This document shows, piece after piece, positions 25,559 to 35,127 of a stretch of DNA of 48,103 bases. A program made the translations under genes and the position numbers. This DNA comes from Nostoc sp. NMS7 (lineage in GTDB: Bacteria > Cyanobacteriota > Cyanobacteriia > Cyanobacteriales > Nostocaceae): positions 1-48,103 of the forward strand of contig NZ_JABXKJ010000157.1 in NCBI RefSeq assembly GCF_017115085.1, in the 5' to 3' direction. Positions within the stretch are counted from its first letter, which is position 1. Every line of letters starts with the position of its first letter. The notes under the pieces were generated by a model, which did no database searches, was not told where the DNA came from, and saw only the letters and a program-made list of their open reading frames with translations.

Positions 25559-25670
25559 CAAGTTATTACTATTTGGTCTTCAGTAGTTTTTATACCGGAA
25601 TATTCAATCAAACATCAAAACTTGATTTTAAAATCAACGTTAGAAGCCCAAATCACTTATATAAGCGTAA

Positions 25671-26132
25671 ATGTCTAAAAAAAATTTTGATATTCTCGTA
25701 ACTTTCTTCAAACAAGAAAATTGGCAGCATTCGCAGCAAGATAACGAACCTATTTTGCACATGGGTTATGAAGGCAACAACGGACGATGGTCTTGCTATG
25801 CAAAAGTCCGAGAATTAGAGCAACAATGTGCTTTTTACTCAATTTGCCCAGTTACTGTTCCTAATAATAGGTATCTTGCTATGGCTGAATTTCTAACCAG
25901 AGCTAACTACGGTCTAATTGTTGGTAACTTTGAAATGAATATGGATGATGGAAAAATTTATTATAAAACAAGCCTGGATTTTGAAGGAGATAACTTAAGC
26001 TTAATGCTGATTAAACAACTGGTTTACAGCAATGTGGAAATTATGGATACCTATTTGCGAGGAATTGAAGTTGTAGCATCTTCTGAGATATTACCTCGTG
26101 AAGCAATCGCAAAGCTAGAAGCGGTTGCCTGA
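25671..26132 (+). CDS. YbjN-like / type III secretion chaperone-fold protein
   Basis: 153 residues. The pattern fits YbjN-domain proteins, which share the CesT-like chaperone fold: an N-terminal helix (FDILVTFFKQENW), beta strands (WSCYAKVRELEQQCAFYSIC, PVTVPN), a central helix (MAEFLTRANYGLIVGNFEM), a further strand pair (GKIYYKTSLDFEG) and a long C-terminal helix. It is 112 bp after the toxin-like module on the same strand. From the fold and position I infer a possible chaperone for an injected protein; YbjN proteins also occur without any secretion system. Confidence 0.7.
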   Translation: MSKKNFDILVTFFKQENWQHSQQDNEPILHMGYEGNNGRWSCYAKVRELEQQCAFYSICPVTVPNNRYLAMAEFLTRANYGLIVGNFEMNMDDGKIYYKTSLDFEGDNLSLMLIKQLVYSNVEIMDTYLRGIEVVASSEILPREAIAKLEAVA

Positions 26133-26237
26133 ATTACCGGACAGCACCTTAGTTAGAAACACGGTTTCTTGAGAACGGTATGCTAGAAAACCTTGATTTA
26201 TCGTAAATAAACCCGATTTATTAAGAACTGATGAATA

Positions 26238-27506
26238 TTATTTAATTGTAATTCGTGGCGAGTCGTACTCCCCGCTTTGATTTTTATATAATGGACTCTC
26301 TGCCCCATCTACTTTTACCCGCACTAAGTAGTCTCCTAGCTTAATGTTTTTGAGAGAAATTATAATAGTGTCAGTATCTTCTGTTTGTGTTGATGCCAAA
26401 CAAGAGTACGCGACTGCCTCGTTTTTTGATATTTGATTTAGTAGTAAAATAACTCTTTGGTCTTTACCAACTTTTGGGCTAAATTTAACGCTGATGTCTA
26501 TTGAGCGTAAATCCCCATCATTACCCTGTAGAGATGTTACATGTAATGTCTCTACGGTAATTTTTGGATGTAGCACAAATGCCATAACGTTTGATTCGAC
26601 GAGACTATGTTCCTCTTTACGGACTAAGCTTTCATGTATAATTTGTACCGATTGCACCCCTACGCGTAATGGAGGTACTTGTAGACTTACTTGTGTATTT
26701 TGAACATCAAAAGGTGTGAATAATTTATCTATATTACTTAGTCTGACTTTGGTGATATCACCGCGTAATTGTTTACCCTGAATCAATAGCGTACTGCCTA
26801 CAGTAATATAAGCTTCGGCTTGTGCGGGCATCGTTACTTTTTCGATAACTGGTTCAGACAACATCAAGTCAAGAACCTCTGATTTATCGGCACTATCACT
26901 CTCTATCAAAACCATTGACACTTGATAAGTAGCCGAAGGTCGATAATTTGTTTGTAGCGCAGACCAGATTCTGGAAATTTCTTCCATGCTTAAAAATGCT
27001 GCGCTAACTTTAATTCGCCCAACTCTAAGAGCTAAATTAGATACAGATAAACCTGAAATCGCCTGTGAAAATACGCTCGATGTACTTGTTTGGGCAGCAT
27101 TTTTTAAAGCATTTTCGATAGTCTCATGCGTAATAATAGGTAATTTATGCAACATCTGCATTGCATAACCTAGTAAAATCTCCGCTTGAAAATCTTTGGT
27201 CCCGTAAGCCGTTAATACATAGTGTAGGTCAAGAGCTAACGGGGGATTGGTCGAATTTGTGTTATTGGTGGTGTAACGAGTGCGGTATTCTTGAGATATC
27301 CAATCAACGTTACGATTTTGCGTGACGTGATATAAAAAAAGGTTGATTTGCGCGCGCTCGTCACTTCCCACTTGAATTTTATCTGGTGGCAACGCTGTTA
27401 CAACTACATCACCAACACTCGCTACTATGGCATCACTTACTAAACCATTTTCCAGCAAGTTTTTGATTACTGCCGTGACGGTGGCTATAGAGAGGACATT
27501 ACTCAT
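26238..27506 (-). CDS. DUF4255 / Pvc16-like tail-terminator protein with C-terminal extension
   Basis: 422 residues, minus strand. The N-terminal ~200 residues carry the Pvc16_N (DUF4255) features: an N-terminal helix, INLFLYHVTQNRNVDW, LALDLHYVLTAYGTKDF and MQMLHKLPIIT. In eCIS this protein caps the distal end of sheath and tube. The C-terminal ~220 residues are beta-rich (YITVGSTLLIQGKQLRGDIT, then DYLVRVKVDGAESPLY), suggestive of IPT/TIG- or Ig-like domains often attached to DUF4255. It is convergent with the YbjN-like gene and lies at the far end of the cargo region, away from the main operon. Confidence 0.88.
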   Translation of the reverse strand: MSNVLSIATVTAVIKNLLENGLVSDAIVASVGDVVVTALPPDKIQVGSDERAQINLFLYHVTQNRNVDWISQEYRTRYTTNNTNSTNPPLALDLHYVLTAYGTKDFQAEILLGYAMQMLHKLPIITHETIENALKNAAQTSTSSVFSQAISGLSVSNLALRVGRIKVSAAFLSMEEISRIWSALQTNYRPSATYQVSMVLIESDSADKSEVLDLMLSEPVIEKVTMPAQAEAYITVGSTLLIQGKQLRGDITKVRLSNIDKLFTPFDVQNTQVSLQVPPLRVGVQSVQIIHESLVRKEEHSLVESNVMAFVLHPKITVETLHVTSLQGNDGDLRSIDISVKFSPKVGKDQRVILLLNQISKNEAVAYSCLASTQTEDTDTIIISLKNIKLGDYLVRVKVDGAESPLYKNQSGEYDSPRITIK

Positions 27507-27880
27507 CCTGCTTCCTCATCGCAATCCCTGAAATAATAATACCTGACAATAATACTTATGTAGCTTGAGTTCCGTTTAGCGAAGCCAACTTACGCATTTT
27601 TGACATATTTTGTGATGTAGACGAAAGTATAATGTAAAACATATATATAATATACTAATATCGCATTAAGCAGGAAGGCACAATTAAATATAAGATAAAA
27701 GCTCACCCTCAATCCCTCTCCTTGGTAAGGAGAGGGAAGCCGGAGGCAGAGTGAGGTTTTATATTTAATTTGACCCACTTACTTAACCGAAAAATAAATC
27801 ATTATTAGTATAGTTATCAATTAATTAGTACATCAGGTTTCTCAAAAAAGTTTATTAAAGAATAGGATGGGTTTGCCCAG
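27507..27880. other. Intergenic, 374 bp, with palindromic repeat
   Basis: Upstream of both flanking genes (divergent). Near 27715-27735, CCTCTCCTTGGTAAGGAGAGG is a near-perfect palindrome embedded in a common CTCACCCTCAATCC...GCAGAGTGAGGTTT repeat. The small minus-strand ORF across it is repeat-derived. Promoters for the DUF4255 and kinase genes should lie here. Confidence 0.5.
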
Positions 27881-29596
27881 ATGAACTCCCCACCATCAAA
27901 TAATTCTTGGATAGGTCGCTTGATTGGTGATAGCCAGCGTTATCGGTTGGAGAAACGTCTAGGTGGAGGTGGTATGGGAGAAGTTTTCCTAGCCACAGAT
28001 ATGCGCGTTGGGAAAGATGTAGCACTCAAACTGCTCAAGGACAAATTGATCGCATCTGGTGAGATGAGAAAACGCTTTGAGCGGGAAATTGCAATTTGCG
28101 CTGCTTTGCAAAGCGACCATATTATCGAAATTAGTGACTGTGGTGTTACTAAAGAAGGTTATCCATTTTATGTTATGGAGTACCTGCGCGGGCAAACGCT
28201 GCGTCAATTATTAATGCGCGAAAGACAGCTACCACCGGAACGTGTGGTAAAAATTATGACGCAAGTGTGCAACGGTTTGCAGGTTGCCCACCGAGGGGTA
28301 GTCATGCAACGCGATGGGAAAAACACAGAGCGCATTAAGGTTATTCATCGCGATTTGAAACCAGATAATATTTTTTTAGTTCCTACAGACTTTGGTGAGT
28401 GGGTAAAGATTTTAGATTTTGGGATTGCCAAAATTTACAATGAGTCTTCCGAGCAAACAAATCTTACTAAAACATTTATTGGCACGCTTCGCTACTCGTC
28501 ACCCGAACAAATTCAAAACGATAAAAATATAGGTGTATCTGCTGATATCTACAGTTTGGGAATCATTATTTATGAAATGCTTAGTGCCGCAGACCCTTTT
28601 GGTTTAAGGATTCAAGGTAATAATATCAGTGAAGCTTCATGGTTACTTGCTCATAGTTATGAACCACCTAGACCGTTACGCGAGCAACCTGGGTGCGAGC
28701 AATTGTCGCCAGAGTTAGAAATTGTAGTAATAAAATGTCTCCAAAAGAACCCAAGCAACCGCTTTGCATCGGTGGAACAATTGAGTCAAGCGTTGCAAGT
28801 TGCCATTACCACAACCGAAGCTACTAGTTTTAAGCCAAGTCAAACTATCGTTCAAGTAAGACCACTGCAACAGCAAACGCAAAAGACACCTCAACCAAAT
28901 TCCAACGACGAAACCGTTATTAGACCCTTACAACCGTCACCCCAAAACACACTTCAACCAGATTCTAACGATGTAACAATTAATAAGCCATTGCGACCGT
29001 TATCACAAACACCTCAGCCCGGTTCCAATGACGAAACAATTAACAAACCATTGCAACCGCCAGCGCAGCAACCTGCATCTAATCTACCTCGACAACAGGC
29101 ACCCGAAGGTACTATTATGCAGAAGCGACCTTCTAATACTCCACAGCAGACACCCGAAAGTATTATTTTGCAACCGGGCGCTGGTAGTGGTGACAAACAA
29201 CCACCAGATAAAACGCTATTTCAACCGCGACCCACTAGCAATCGTGGTGGACAAGAGGTTGTCGATAACACGATTATGCAACAGCAGCCAGGTGGTGCGA
29301 ATAGTCAACATCCAGGAAATCCACCCCTAAATAGACCTGATAACACAATATTCCAACAACGATCTGCTTCTAATCAAAGGCAACAGCAGATACTAGAACA
29401 AACAATCTTTCAGCCAAGGAAAGATATAGCAACACCTCAAAAAAAATCTCTTAACACCTTAGTGATTGCAGGTATTATTTTAGCGATCGCACTGGCACTA
29501 GGTATTGTTTTTTACCTTCTTTTTATGAGAATTAGTAATAATAATGATAGAAGGATGCCAACATCTCATTATTATATTGAAGGTAAACCCGTTTAA
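27881..29596 (+). CDS. Membrane-anchored Ser/Thr protein kinase with Thr-motif repeat linker
   Basis: 571 residues. The Hanks-type kinase domain occupies ~20-305: glycine loop GGGGMGEV (28-35), Lys50, catalytic HRDLKPDN with Asp158, DFG 179-181, activation segment NLTKTFIGTLRYSSPEQ. A ~200-residue Pro/Gln-rich linker follows with about ten copies of a short motif [DE].T[ILV] followed by Pro/Gln (DETVIRPLQP, DETINKPLQP, DKTLFQPRP, DNTIMQQQP, EQTIFQPRK). One transmembrane helix (LVIAGIILAIALALGIVFYL) leaves ~25 residues outside. The kinase is cytoplasmic. The linker threonines are candidates for autophosphorylation and FHA docking (inference). It adjoins the eCIS cargo region. Confidence 0.9.
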   Translation: MNSPPSNNSWIGRLIGDSQRYRLEKRLGGGGMGEVFLATDMRVGKDVALKLLKDKLIASGEMRKRFEREIAICAALQSDHIIEISDCGVTKEGYPFYVMEYLRGQTLRQLLMRERQLPPERVVKIMTQVCNGLQVAHRGVVMQRDGKNTERIKVIHRDLKPDNIFLVPTDFGEWVKILDFGIAKIYNESSEQTNLTKTFIGTLRYSSPEQIQNDKNIGVSADIYSLGIIIYEMLSAADPFGLRIQGNNISEASWLLAHSYEPPRPLREQPGCEQLSPELEIVVIKCLQKNPSNRFASVEQLSQALQVAITTTEATSFKPSQTIVQVRPLQQQTQKTPQPNSNDETVIRPLQPSPQNTLQPDSNDVTINKPLRPLSQTPQPGSNDETINKPLQPPAQQPASNLPRQQAPEGTIMQKRPSNTPQQTPESIILQPGAGSGDKQPPDKTLFQPRPTSNRGGQEVVDNTIMQQQPGGANSQHPGNPPLNRPDNTIFQQRSASNQRQQQILEQTIFQPRKDIATPQKKSLNTLVIAGIILAIALALGIVFYLLFMRISNNNDRRMPTSHYYIEGKPV

Positions 29597-29689
29597 CTGT
29601 AATTTAAAGGAAAAAGAGGCCGCTTTAGCTTGTCCTATATTAAAGTAAAGTGCTGATGCATTCTGTCGGAAAATAAGAGAGAATACGCA

Positions 29690-30178
29690 TTAGTATAAAA
29701 TTGTTTTGGCGGTAGCGATCGCCTGATCCACACTCTCTACAATATAAACATTTTCTGGTGACAGCTTTTTGAAGAGAAGTTTACTTTCTCCATGATTATT
29801 TAACAAAATTACTTGCTTATTTGCTTTCAAAGCTAGGGCAATTTCTGAAACAGTTCCTGCACCGATCCCGCAGGCAATTACCACATCACTCGTGAGAACA
29901 TTAATATTGTTTCTGGCATTACCCATGTCTGTGAAAATAGCAATATCCACCCAAGAGGAAATACCAGCCTGATTATCACCCGGAAGAATACCAATAGTTA
30001 AACCGTCAGCAGATTTTGCACCTTTACTTGCTGCATCCATTACCCCTATATTTCTACCACCAGTGAGTAAAGCCCATCCTTGTTTGGCAATAAGTTCACC
30101 TAGTGCATAAGCATTTTGTAAATCATTTGCTGTCGCATTTTCTCCCCTGCCCATAACCCCAATAATAATTTTTCTCAT
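29690..30178 (-). CDS. TIGR00725 / LOG-like (SLOG superfamily) protein
   Basis: 162 residues, minus strand. Rossmann-like SLOG fold: IIIGVMGRGENAT at the start, GWALLTGGRNIGVMDAASKG around residue 35-54, and CGIGAGTVSEIALALKANK near 100-120, matching the nucleotide-binding GG..G and G.GT.SE motifs of TIGR00725 proteins. These are related to LOG cytokinin-activating phosphoribohydrolases and to the nucleotide-sensing SLOG domains of bacterial conflict systems. No transmembrane segments. Likely single-gene transcript; substrate unknown. Confidence 0.85.
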   Translation of the reverse strand: MRKIIIGVMGRGENATANDLQNAYALGELIAKQGWALLTGGRNIGVMDAASKGAKSADGLTIGILPGDNQAGISSWVDIAIFTDMGNARNNINVLTSDVVIACGIGAGTVSEIALALKANKQVILLNNHGESKLLFKKLSPENVYIVESVDQAIATAKTILY

Positions 30179-30306
30179 AGAATTTCAGATGATAGCGGTT
30201 TTCACGGGCAAAGGAGCAGAATGTTCTAAAGCACTTATCAATAATAAAAAAATGCTCACATCTAGTCTATAATTTAGAAGCATTAATTTTAGCTGCTGAA
30301 TCGCAA

Positions 30307-30543
30307 TTGATCAGCGTACTTGGTGTTAATTGTCTGACTGTAACATGGACAAGACCAGTTGAAGAACAAAATCATAATGTTCCACCTAAAAACATTGTAG
30401 AGGAAATTTTTATAAAATGTGCCAAGAAATATAAAGGTACTGTAGATGCACCAAGAATATTAGGAAGTGCTAGATATCAAGACATTGCAGAACAATGTCC
30501 TCAAGCTTTCGGGCTTTTTGTCGATTTATTAGAAAATATTTAA
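30307..30543 (+). CDS. Small hypothetical protein upstream of ureB
   Basis: 78 residues from TTG 30307; the same frame is open back to about 30226 without an ATG. The sequence (LGVNCLTVTWTRPVEEQNHN, then ARYQDIAEQCPQAFGLFVDL) gives no family I recognise. It ends 17 bp before ureB, in the place where ureA usually sits, but it is not a UreA sequence. It may be a truncated gene or a remnant of an insertion. Confidence 0.35.
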   Translation: MISVLGVNCLTVTWTRPVEEQNHNVPPKNIVEEIFIKCAKKYKGTVDAPRILGSARYQDIAEQCPQAFGLFVDLLENI

Positions 30544-30560
30544 ATTGGGAAAAATAAATT

Positions 30561-30872
30561 ATGATTCCTGGAGAAATCATTACACCAGAAGGTGAAATTG
30601 AACTGAATGTTGGTCGTCCAACTATAAAATTACAAGTGTCAAATACAGGCGATCGCCCCATACAAGTCGGTTCCCACTATCACTTTTATGAAGTTAACAC
30701 CGCCTTAAACTTTGACAGAGAACAAGCGCGAGGAATGCGCCTCGATATCCCCGCAGGAACCGCAGTTCGCTTTGAACCAGGCGACGAAAAAGAAGTGACT
30801 TTAGTCCCCTTAGTTGGTAGTCGTCAAGTCTATGGCTTCAACAGCAAAATTAACGGACATTTAGATACTTAG
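30561..30872 (+). CDS. ureB: Urease subunit beta
   Basis: 103 residues, a complete and typical Ure[12 protein letters not shown] start, [40 protein letters not shown] and the closing [13 protein letters not shown]. The beta subunit joins UreA and UreC in the nickel urease that hydrolyses urea to ammonia and carbamate in the cytoplasm. Normally ureA precedes and ureC follows within tens of bases. Here no ureA is visible upstream, and 2.1 kb with two opposite-strand genes separate it from ureC. Confidence 0.97.
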   Translation: MIPGEIITPEGEIELNVGRPTIKLQVSNTGDRPIQVGSHYHFYEVNTALNFDREQARGMRLDIPAGTAVRFEPGDEKEVTLVPLVGSRQVYGFNSKINGHLDT

Positions 30873-30916
30873 AATCATTAGATGCTATTCTAATTAAACT
30901 AGGTAGGGAATAAATG

Positions 30917-31666
30917 CTACGTATTTGCGATTGAGTTAGCAACTACCGTTGTAGCCGCAATTAAATGTTGTGAAAAAGTAGCATATCCATTCGAACAACG
31001 ATTTTTGATAATTGCTAAATCAATCTCAAAAGCAAGTTTCCATCGAAGTTGTAGAGGGCGTTGATTGCTACTATTTTCAGAGAGATATGTTGATTGTGTG
31101 ATCGCATTTTCTAAAATACCTTTTCCACCATCTAATTCTTCTAAATTTTCCAGAGGTTCAAGCTCTACACCTAAAATACTTGATACAGTTTGAGTATCTG
31201 CCAACAACCATATTTCAAAATTTTTAATCGCTAAACCTCCTGCACTACGATCGCTAATTTTTTGCTCATTAAGATCCAGGTGATTATCACGGATTTTATT
31301 TAAAGCCCGTTCCAAGTCAATTTGCCTTTGCTGAAGCTTATCATCTGCATCAACCACAATTAGGATCATATCAACTTCTTCAGGTTTCCACGCGATAATC
31401 ACCTGTGCTAAATATTTTGGATCTAAAATTGAGTGTCCTACACGCCGTTTAAAGACTCGATTCTCGCTGATGGATGGATGTCTTTGTACAAAATCACAAT
31501 CAGGCAATCCCAAATTATTAATTTCTCGTCTGATTATGGTATGAAGTGCCCCTTCTCTATCTCTTTCAATAACTTTTCCACCATCTTCTGGTTTAATATA
31601 GGGAATACTTGCTCCGAGTTCTGCTTCTCCCTCAGCAATTAGCCCAATACGAATCGCCCGATTCAT
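30917..31666 (-). CDS. DUF4276-like TOPRIM-type protein, partner of AAA ATPase
   Basis: 249 residues, minus strand. The N-terminal IGLIAEGEAE, the DMILIVVDADD segment near 100-110 and the later AIKNFEIWLLAD follow the acidic pattern (Glu, Asp-x-Asp, Glu-x-WLLAD) of DUF4276/RloB-like TOPRIM proteins. These are probable metal-dependent nucleases. Its start overlaps the end of the AAA ATPase gene by 4 nt (ATGA), so they are coupled. An ATPase plus DUF4276/TOPRIM pair is the architecture of several anti-phage abortive systems such as AbiL and, more loosely, PARIS; which one, if any, this is cannot be decided by eye. Confidence 0.75.
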   Translation of the reverse strand: MNRAIRIGLIAEGEAELGASIPYIKPEDGGKVIERDREGALHTIIRREINNLGLPDCDFVQRHPSISENRVFKRRVGHSILDPKYLAQVIIAWKPEEVDMILIVVDADDKLQQRQIDLERALNKIRDNHLDLNEQKISDRSAGGLAIKNFEIWLLADTQTVSSILGVELEPLENLEELDGGKGILENAITQSTYLSENSSNQRPLQLRWKLAFEIDLAIIKNRCSNGYATFSQHLIAATTVVANSIANT

Positions 31667-32790
31667 ACCGGATTACCTCCAAACACATTCGTAAACCAAA
31701 GTTCACCTAATGCTCCATCATAAGCTTCTAGGGCTTTTTGGAAGCGTTCTGAATCAATGGGTAAAGCATGAATTTGAGTTTTACCTTCGGTGTCTAACTC
31801 AACAGCACGCACTTGGTGAGGTTCGACATAATTTAGCAACACGGGAGAATGAGTTGTGATTAATACTTGAACAGGTTTACCTGTAATTCCCTCTGTAGAA
31901 ATTATTTGCAATAATTCCATCATTTTGTGTAACAACCAAGGATGAACTCCGTTTTCTATCTCTTCAAAACAAATAATACTGGGGGTATTTTCTTGATACA
32001 GTGCGGTTAGAAATGCCAAAATTCTAAGTGTACCATCTGATATATCCGAAGCAGGGATATGATGTTCAGAATATCTGTCGATTAATTCTAGTAAAAAAGT
32101 TCTATCTTCTCTACGCAATAAAGAAATTCTCTGTATATTAGGAACAAGCCGTGTCAAACGTTCCTCCAACTCATCAAAACTTTTACGATTAGTGAGCAAA
32201 ATATCAGCTAGAGCATCAACAATTCCCTGTCCTGTTTTATCCATTCCACCAATTGATGGAATATTATTAGAGAGACTAATTGGGGCAAAATCATAAATAC
32301 TAACTTTTCTGATTGCCTTGGCTAGAGGAGAATCCAAATAATTATTAGAAACTAAAAAATTTCTTAGTTCCGGTGTATACTGATTTTTTCCAGTACGAGT
32401 ATTGCCAGAAGATTCTTGATTATTAATAGTCACTATTCGCTGAGGATATTCAATATGAATTGATATAGATGAAATGGATTCCTGACTTTCTATATTTGGA
32501 AGACAACCAACCTCAAAGAAAAGATAATCTTGCTTACCCTGCCATAATTTTGATTCAATTTTATGCTGATTTGTATTTACAGCTATTAAAGATTGAGCAA
32601 AAAAAGGTATTATTTCCTGGCCAGTCATATTAATTATTAATCTTTCCAAAAAATTAGATAATACAAATAAAGCTTCACAAATATTCGACTTTCCAGAACC
32701 ATTCGGTCCAATAAATACAGTTAATGGTTCTAAATCAACTTCGATATCAAAGAGGCTCTTGTAGTGCTGAACTCTCAGTTTAGATAACAT
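31663..32790 (-). CDS. AAA family ATPase (AAA_21/OLD-like), defence-type
   Basis: 375 residues, minus strand. ABC-type head: Walker A GPNGSGKSN at 28-36, ABC signature-like DISDGTLRILAFLTAL near 245-262, Walker B IICFEEIENGVHP near 275, and the H-switch TTHSPVLL near 310. The middle is an irregular coiled region. This is the SMC/RecF-like single-chain ATPase class found in OLD, AbiL and PARIS-like defence systems; the ATPase would sense a trigger and release or activate the partner nuclease. Coupled to the downstream TOPRIM-like gene by 4-nt overlap. The cassette interrupts the urease operon. Confidence 0.85.
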   Translation of the reverse strand: MLSKLRVQHYKSLFDIEVDLEPLTVFIGPNGSGKSNICEALFVLSNFLERLIINMTGQEIIPFFAQSLIAVNTNQHKIESKLWQGKQDYLFFEVGCLPNIESQESISSISIHIEYPQRIVTINNQESSGNTRTGKNQYTPELRNFLVSNNYLDSPLAKAIRKVSIYDFAPISLSNNIPSIGGMDKTGQGIVDALADILLTNRKSFDELEERLTRLVPNIQRISLLRREDRTFLLELIDRYSEHHIPASDISDGTLRILAFLTALYQENTPSIICFEEIENGVHPWLLHKMMELLQIISTEGITGKPVQVLITTHSPVLLNYVEPHQVRAVELDTEGKTQIHALPIDSERFQKALEAYDGALGELWFTNVFGGNPV

Positions 32791-32990
32791 TCTACCTCAG
32801 TTTTATATCTGCCTATGTTCCCAATATCATTCTAGATTTTCGCGGTTATAAATTCGCTTTAACTACCATTAAAATTTATTTCACTACATCTACGGTTACA
32901 ACAAAATTATAAATTTATACAAAATTTCCTCTGAATATCTCTAAACTTGCTCAAAAATAATCAAAGTAACACCACCTCAGGAGTCCCATT

Positions 32991-34706
32991 ATGCCTTACA
33001 GAATGGATCGCCGCGCTTACGCGGAAACATACGGCCCAACAGTAGGCGATCGCATCCGACTTGCAGACACAGAATTATTTATTGAAGTTGAACAAGATTT
33101 CACCATCTACGGCGATGAAGTGAAATTCGGCGGCGGTAAAGTCATCCGAGATGGGATGGGACAATCCCCCATTTCTAACGCCGATGGTGCTGTTGATTTA
33201 GTAATTACCAATGCCTTAATTCTCGATTGGTGGGGTATTGTCAAAGCGGATATCGGCATTAAAGATGGCAAGATTTTCAAAATTGGTAAAGCCGGAAATC
33301 CTTATATTCAAAATAATGTAGATATTATTATCGGCCCCGGAACCGAAGCCTTAGCCGGTGAAGGAATGATTCTCACTGCTGGCGGTATCGATGCCCATAT
33401 TCATTTTATTTGTCCCCAACAAATTGAAGTGGCGATCGCTTCTGGGATTACCACCATGATCGGCGGCGGTACTGGGCCCGCCACAGGTACAAATGCCACT
33501 ACCTGCACCCCTGGCCCTTGGAACATTTACCGAATGCTGCAAGCTGCTGATGCTTTTCCCGTGAACTTAGGATTTTTGGGCAAAGGTAATGCCAGTCAAC
33601 CCCAAGGACTTGTAGAACAAGTAGCCGCCGGTGCAATGGGGTTAAAACTACATGAAGACTGGGGAACTACACCCGCAGCAATTGATACTTGCCTTAGTGT
33701 TGCCGAGGAATATGATGTGCAAGTAGCGATTCATACTGATACCCTGAACGAAGCTGGATTTGTCGAAGATACGATCGCTGCTTTTAAGAATCGTACCATC
33801 CACACCTACCACACTGAAGGCGCAGGCGGCGGACACGCGCCAGATATTATCAAAGTTTGCAGCCAAGCCAATGTTCTGCCATCTTCCACTAATCCAACAC
33901 GCCCTTACACCGTCAACACCTTAGATGAACACCTGGATATGTTGATGGTATGCCATCACCTCGACCCAGCGATCGCTGAAGATGTTGCTTTTGCCGAATC
34001 TCGCATCCGCCGAGAAACCATTGCCGCCGAAGACATTTTGCACGACTTAGGCGCATTTAGCATGATTTCTTCCGACTCCCAGGCAATGGGAAGGGTAGGC
34101 GAAGTGATAATTCGCACTTGGCAGACATCACACAAAATGAAGGTGCAACGGGGAAGTCTTAATCCACAAGGAACGGAGCAAAAAGCAGATAATTTTCGGG
34201 CAAAAAGATATGTTGCGAAGTATACGATTAATCCAGCGATCGCTCACGGCATTGCTCAATATGTGGGTTCAGTGGAAGAGGGAAAATTAGCAGATTTATG
34301 TTTGTGGCGATCGGCGTTTTTTGGTGTGAAACCACAGATAGTGATTAAAGGCGGAATGATTGCATGGTCGCAAATGGGCGATGCTAACGCTAGTATTCCC
34401 ACACCGCAACCAGTGTATATGCGACCGATGTTTGGTAGTTTTGCAGGTGCCCGTCATGCCACATCATTAACTTTTGTTTCGCAAGCAGCTTTAGAGAAAG
34501 AAATTCCCAGCCAGCTAGGTTTACAAAAGGCAGCAGTTGCAGTTTCTGGGACACGCCAATTGAGTAAGCGGGATATGAAGTTGAATGATGCACTACCCCA
34601 CATTGAAGTAGATCCAGAAACCTATGAAGTCAGGGCAGATGGTGAGTTGCTGATTTGTGAACCGGCGACAGTTTTACCAATGGCACAGAGGTACTTTTTG
34701 TTTTAA
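32991..34706 (+). CDS. ureC: Urease subunit alpha
   Basis: 571 residues, full length. Start [20 protein letters not shown] has CAGGAG 7 nt upstream. Nickel ligands and catalytic residues are intact: His136 and His138 in GGIDAHIHF, the carbamylated Lys219 in GLKLHEDWG, Cys321/His322/His323 in MVCHHLD, and Asp362 in [10 protein letters not shown]. It is the catalytic subunit of nickel urease. ureB lies 2.1 kb upstream instead of adjacent, and no accessory gene (ureD/E/F/G) is visible nearby, so ureC now needs its own promoter, probably within 32791-32990. Confidence 0.98.
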   Translation: MPYRMDRRAYAETYGPTVGDRIRLADTELFIEVEQDFTIYGDEVKFGGGKVIRDGMGQSPISNADGAVDLVITNALILDWWGIVKADIGIKDGKIFKIGKAGNPYIQNNVDIIIGPGTEALAGEGMILTAGGIDAHIHFICPQQIEVAIASGITTMIGGGTGPATGTNATTCTPGPWNIYRMLQAADAFPVNLGFLGKGNASQPQGLVEQVAAGAMGLKLHEDWGTTPAAIDTCLSVAEEYDVQVAIHTDTLNEAGFVEDTIAAFKNRTIHTYHTEGAGGGHAPDIIKVCSQANVLPSSTNPTRPYTVNTLDEHLDMLMVCHHLDPAIAEDVAFAESRIRRETIAAEDILHDLGAFSMISSDSQAMGRVGEVIIRTWQTSHKMKVQRGSLNPQGTEQKADNFRAKRYVAKYTINPAIAHGIAQYVGSVEEGKLADLCLWRSAFFGVKPQIVIKGGMIAWSQMGDANASIPTPQPVYMRPMFGSFAGARHATSLTFVSQAALEKEIPSQLGLQKAAVAVSGTRQLSKRDMKLNDALPHIEVDPETYEVRADGELLICEPATVLPMAQRYFLF

Positions 34707-35127
34707 TTCATGACCGAGCAACTTACTGATTACGATAAGCTATCAACTGGGCGGATGTCGCGTCAGCTTAGAGTTTCCGGTGGCGAAACTGTTGGACTAT
34801 GAGCAAAGGTGGGAAACCCTATCTCTAAATGCAACATTGTTCACAAATGATGTAAGATTGGCTAACTTAACATAAATTAACACTCAGTCAGTGCAAATTG
34901 TGTAATGGGAGCGATCGCACTAATTCCTCAACTCTCTTTGCTTCCATACCAACAGGGATGAGTTGACAAAGTTTTTGGGTAATAATAAATAAGTGGCGCT
35001 TGTTTTGATCAGGTGTAGGGGTAGCCCAATCTAGGCATCGCTAGCCCCAAAATTGTGAGCGCGTTGTGTATATTGATGTATGTTAGTTTTTATATCAGCC
35101 TTGAATATTTCTGGATATAAACCGCCG
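34707..35127 (+). other. Intergenic, 421 bp
   Basis: Directly after ureC there is a 30-codon open frame from ATG 34710 (MTEQLTDYDKLSTGRMSRQL) ending TGA 34800-34802; it could be a remnant or a leader but has no known family. The rest contains one HIP1 site and AACCGCCGATGAACGCCGAT near 35119-35138, a spacer repeat type that overlaps the chosen start of the next gene. Confidence 0.4.

Noticed and set aside
30307..30543. The 78-codon frame before ureB as ureA
   Set aside because: The sequence lacks the UreA pattern (for example the N-terminal LTPREKDKL-type segment) and is too short.
32791..35127. NtcA-type GTAN8TAC boxes around ureC and the ABC ATPase gene
   Set aside because: A visual search found no good match at a sensible distance from a start.
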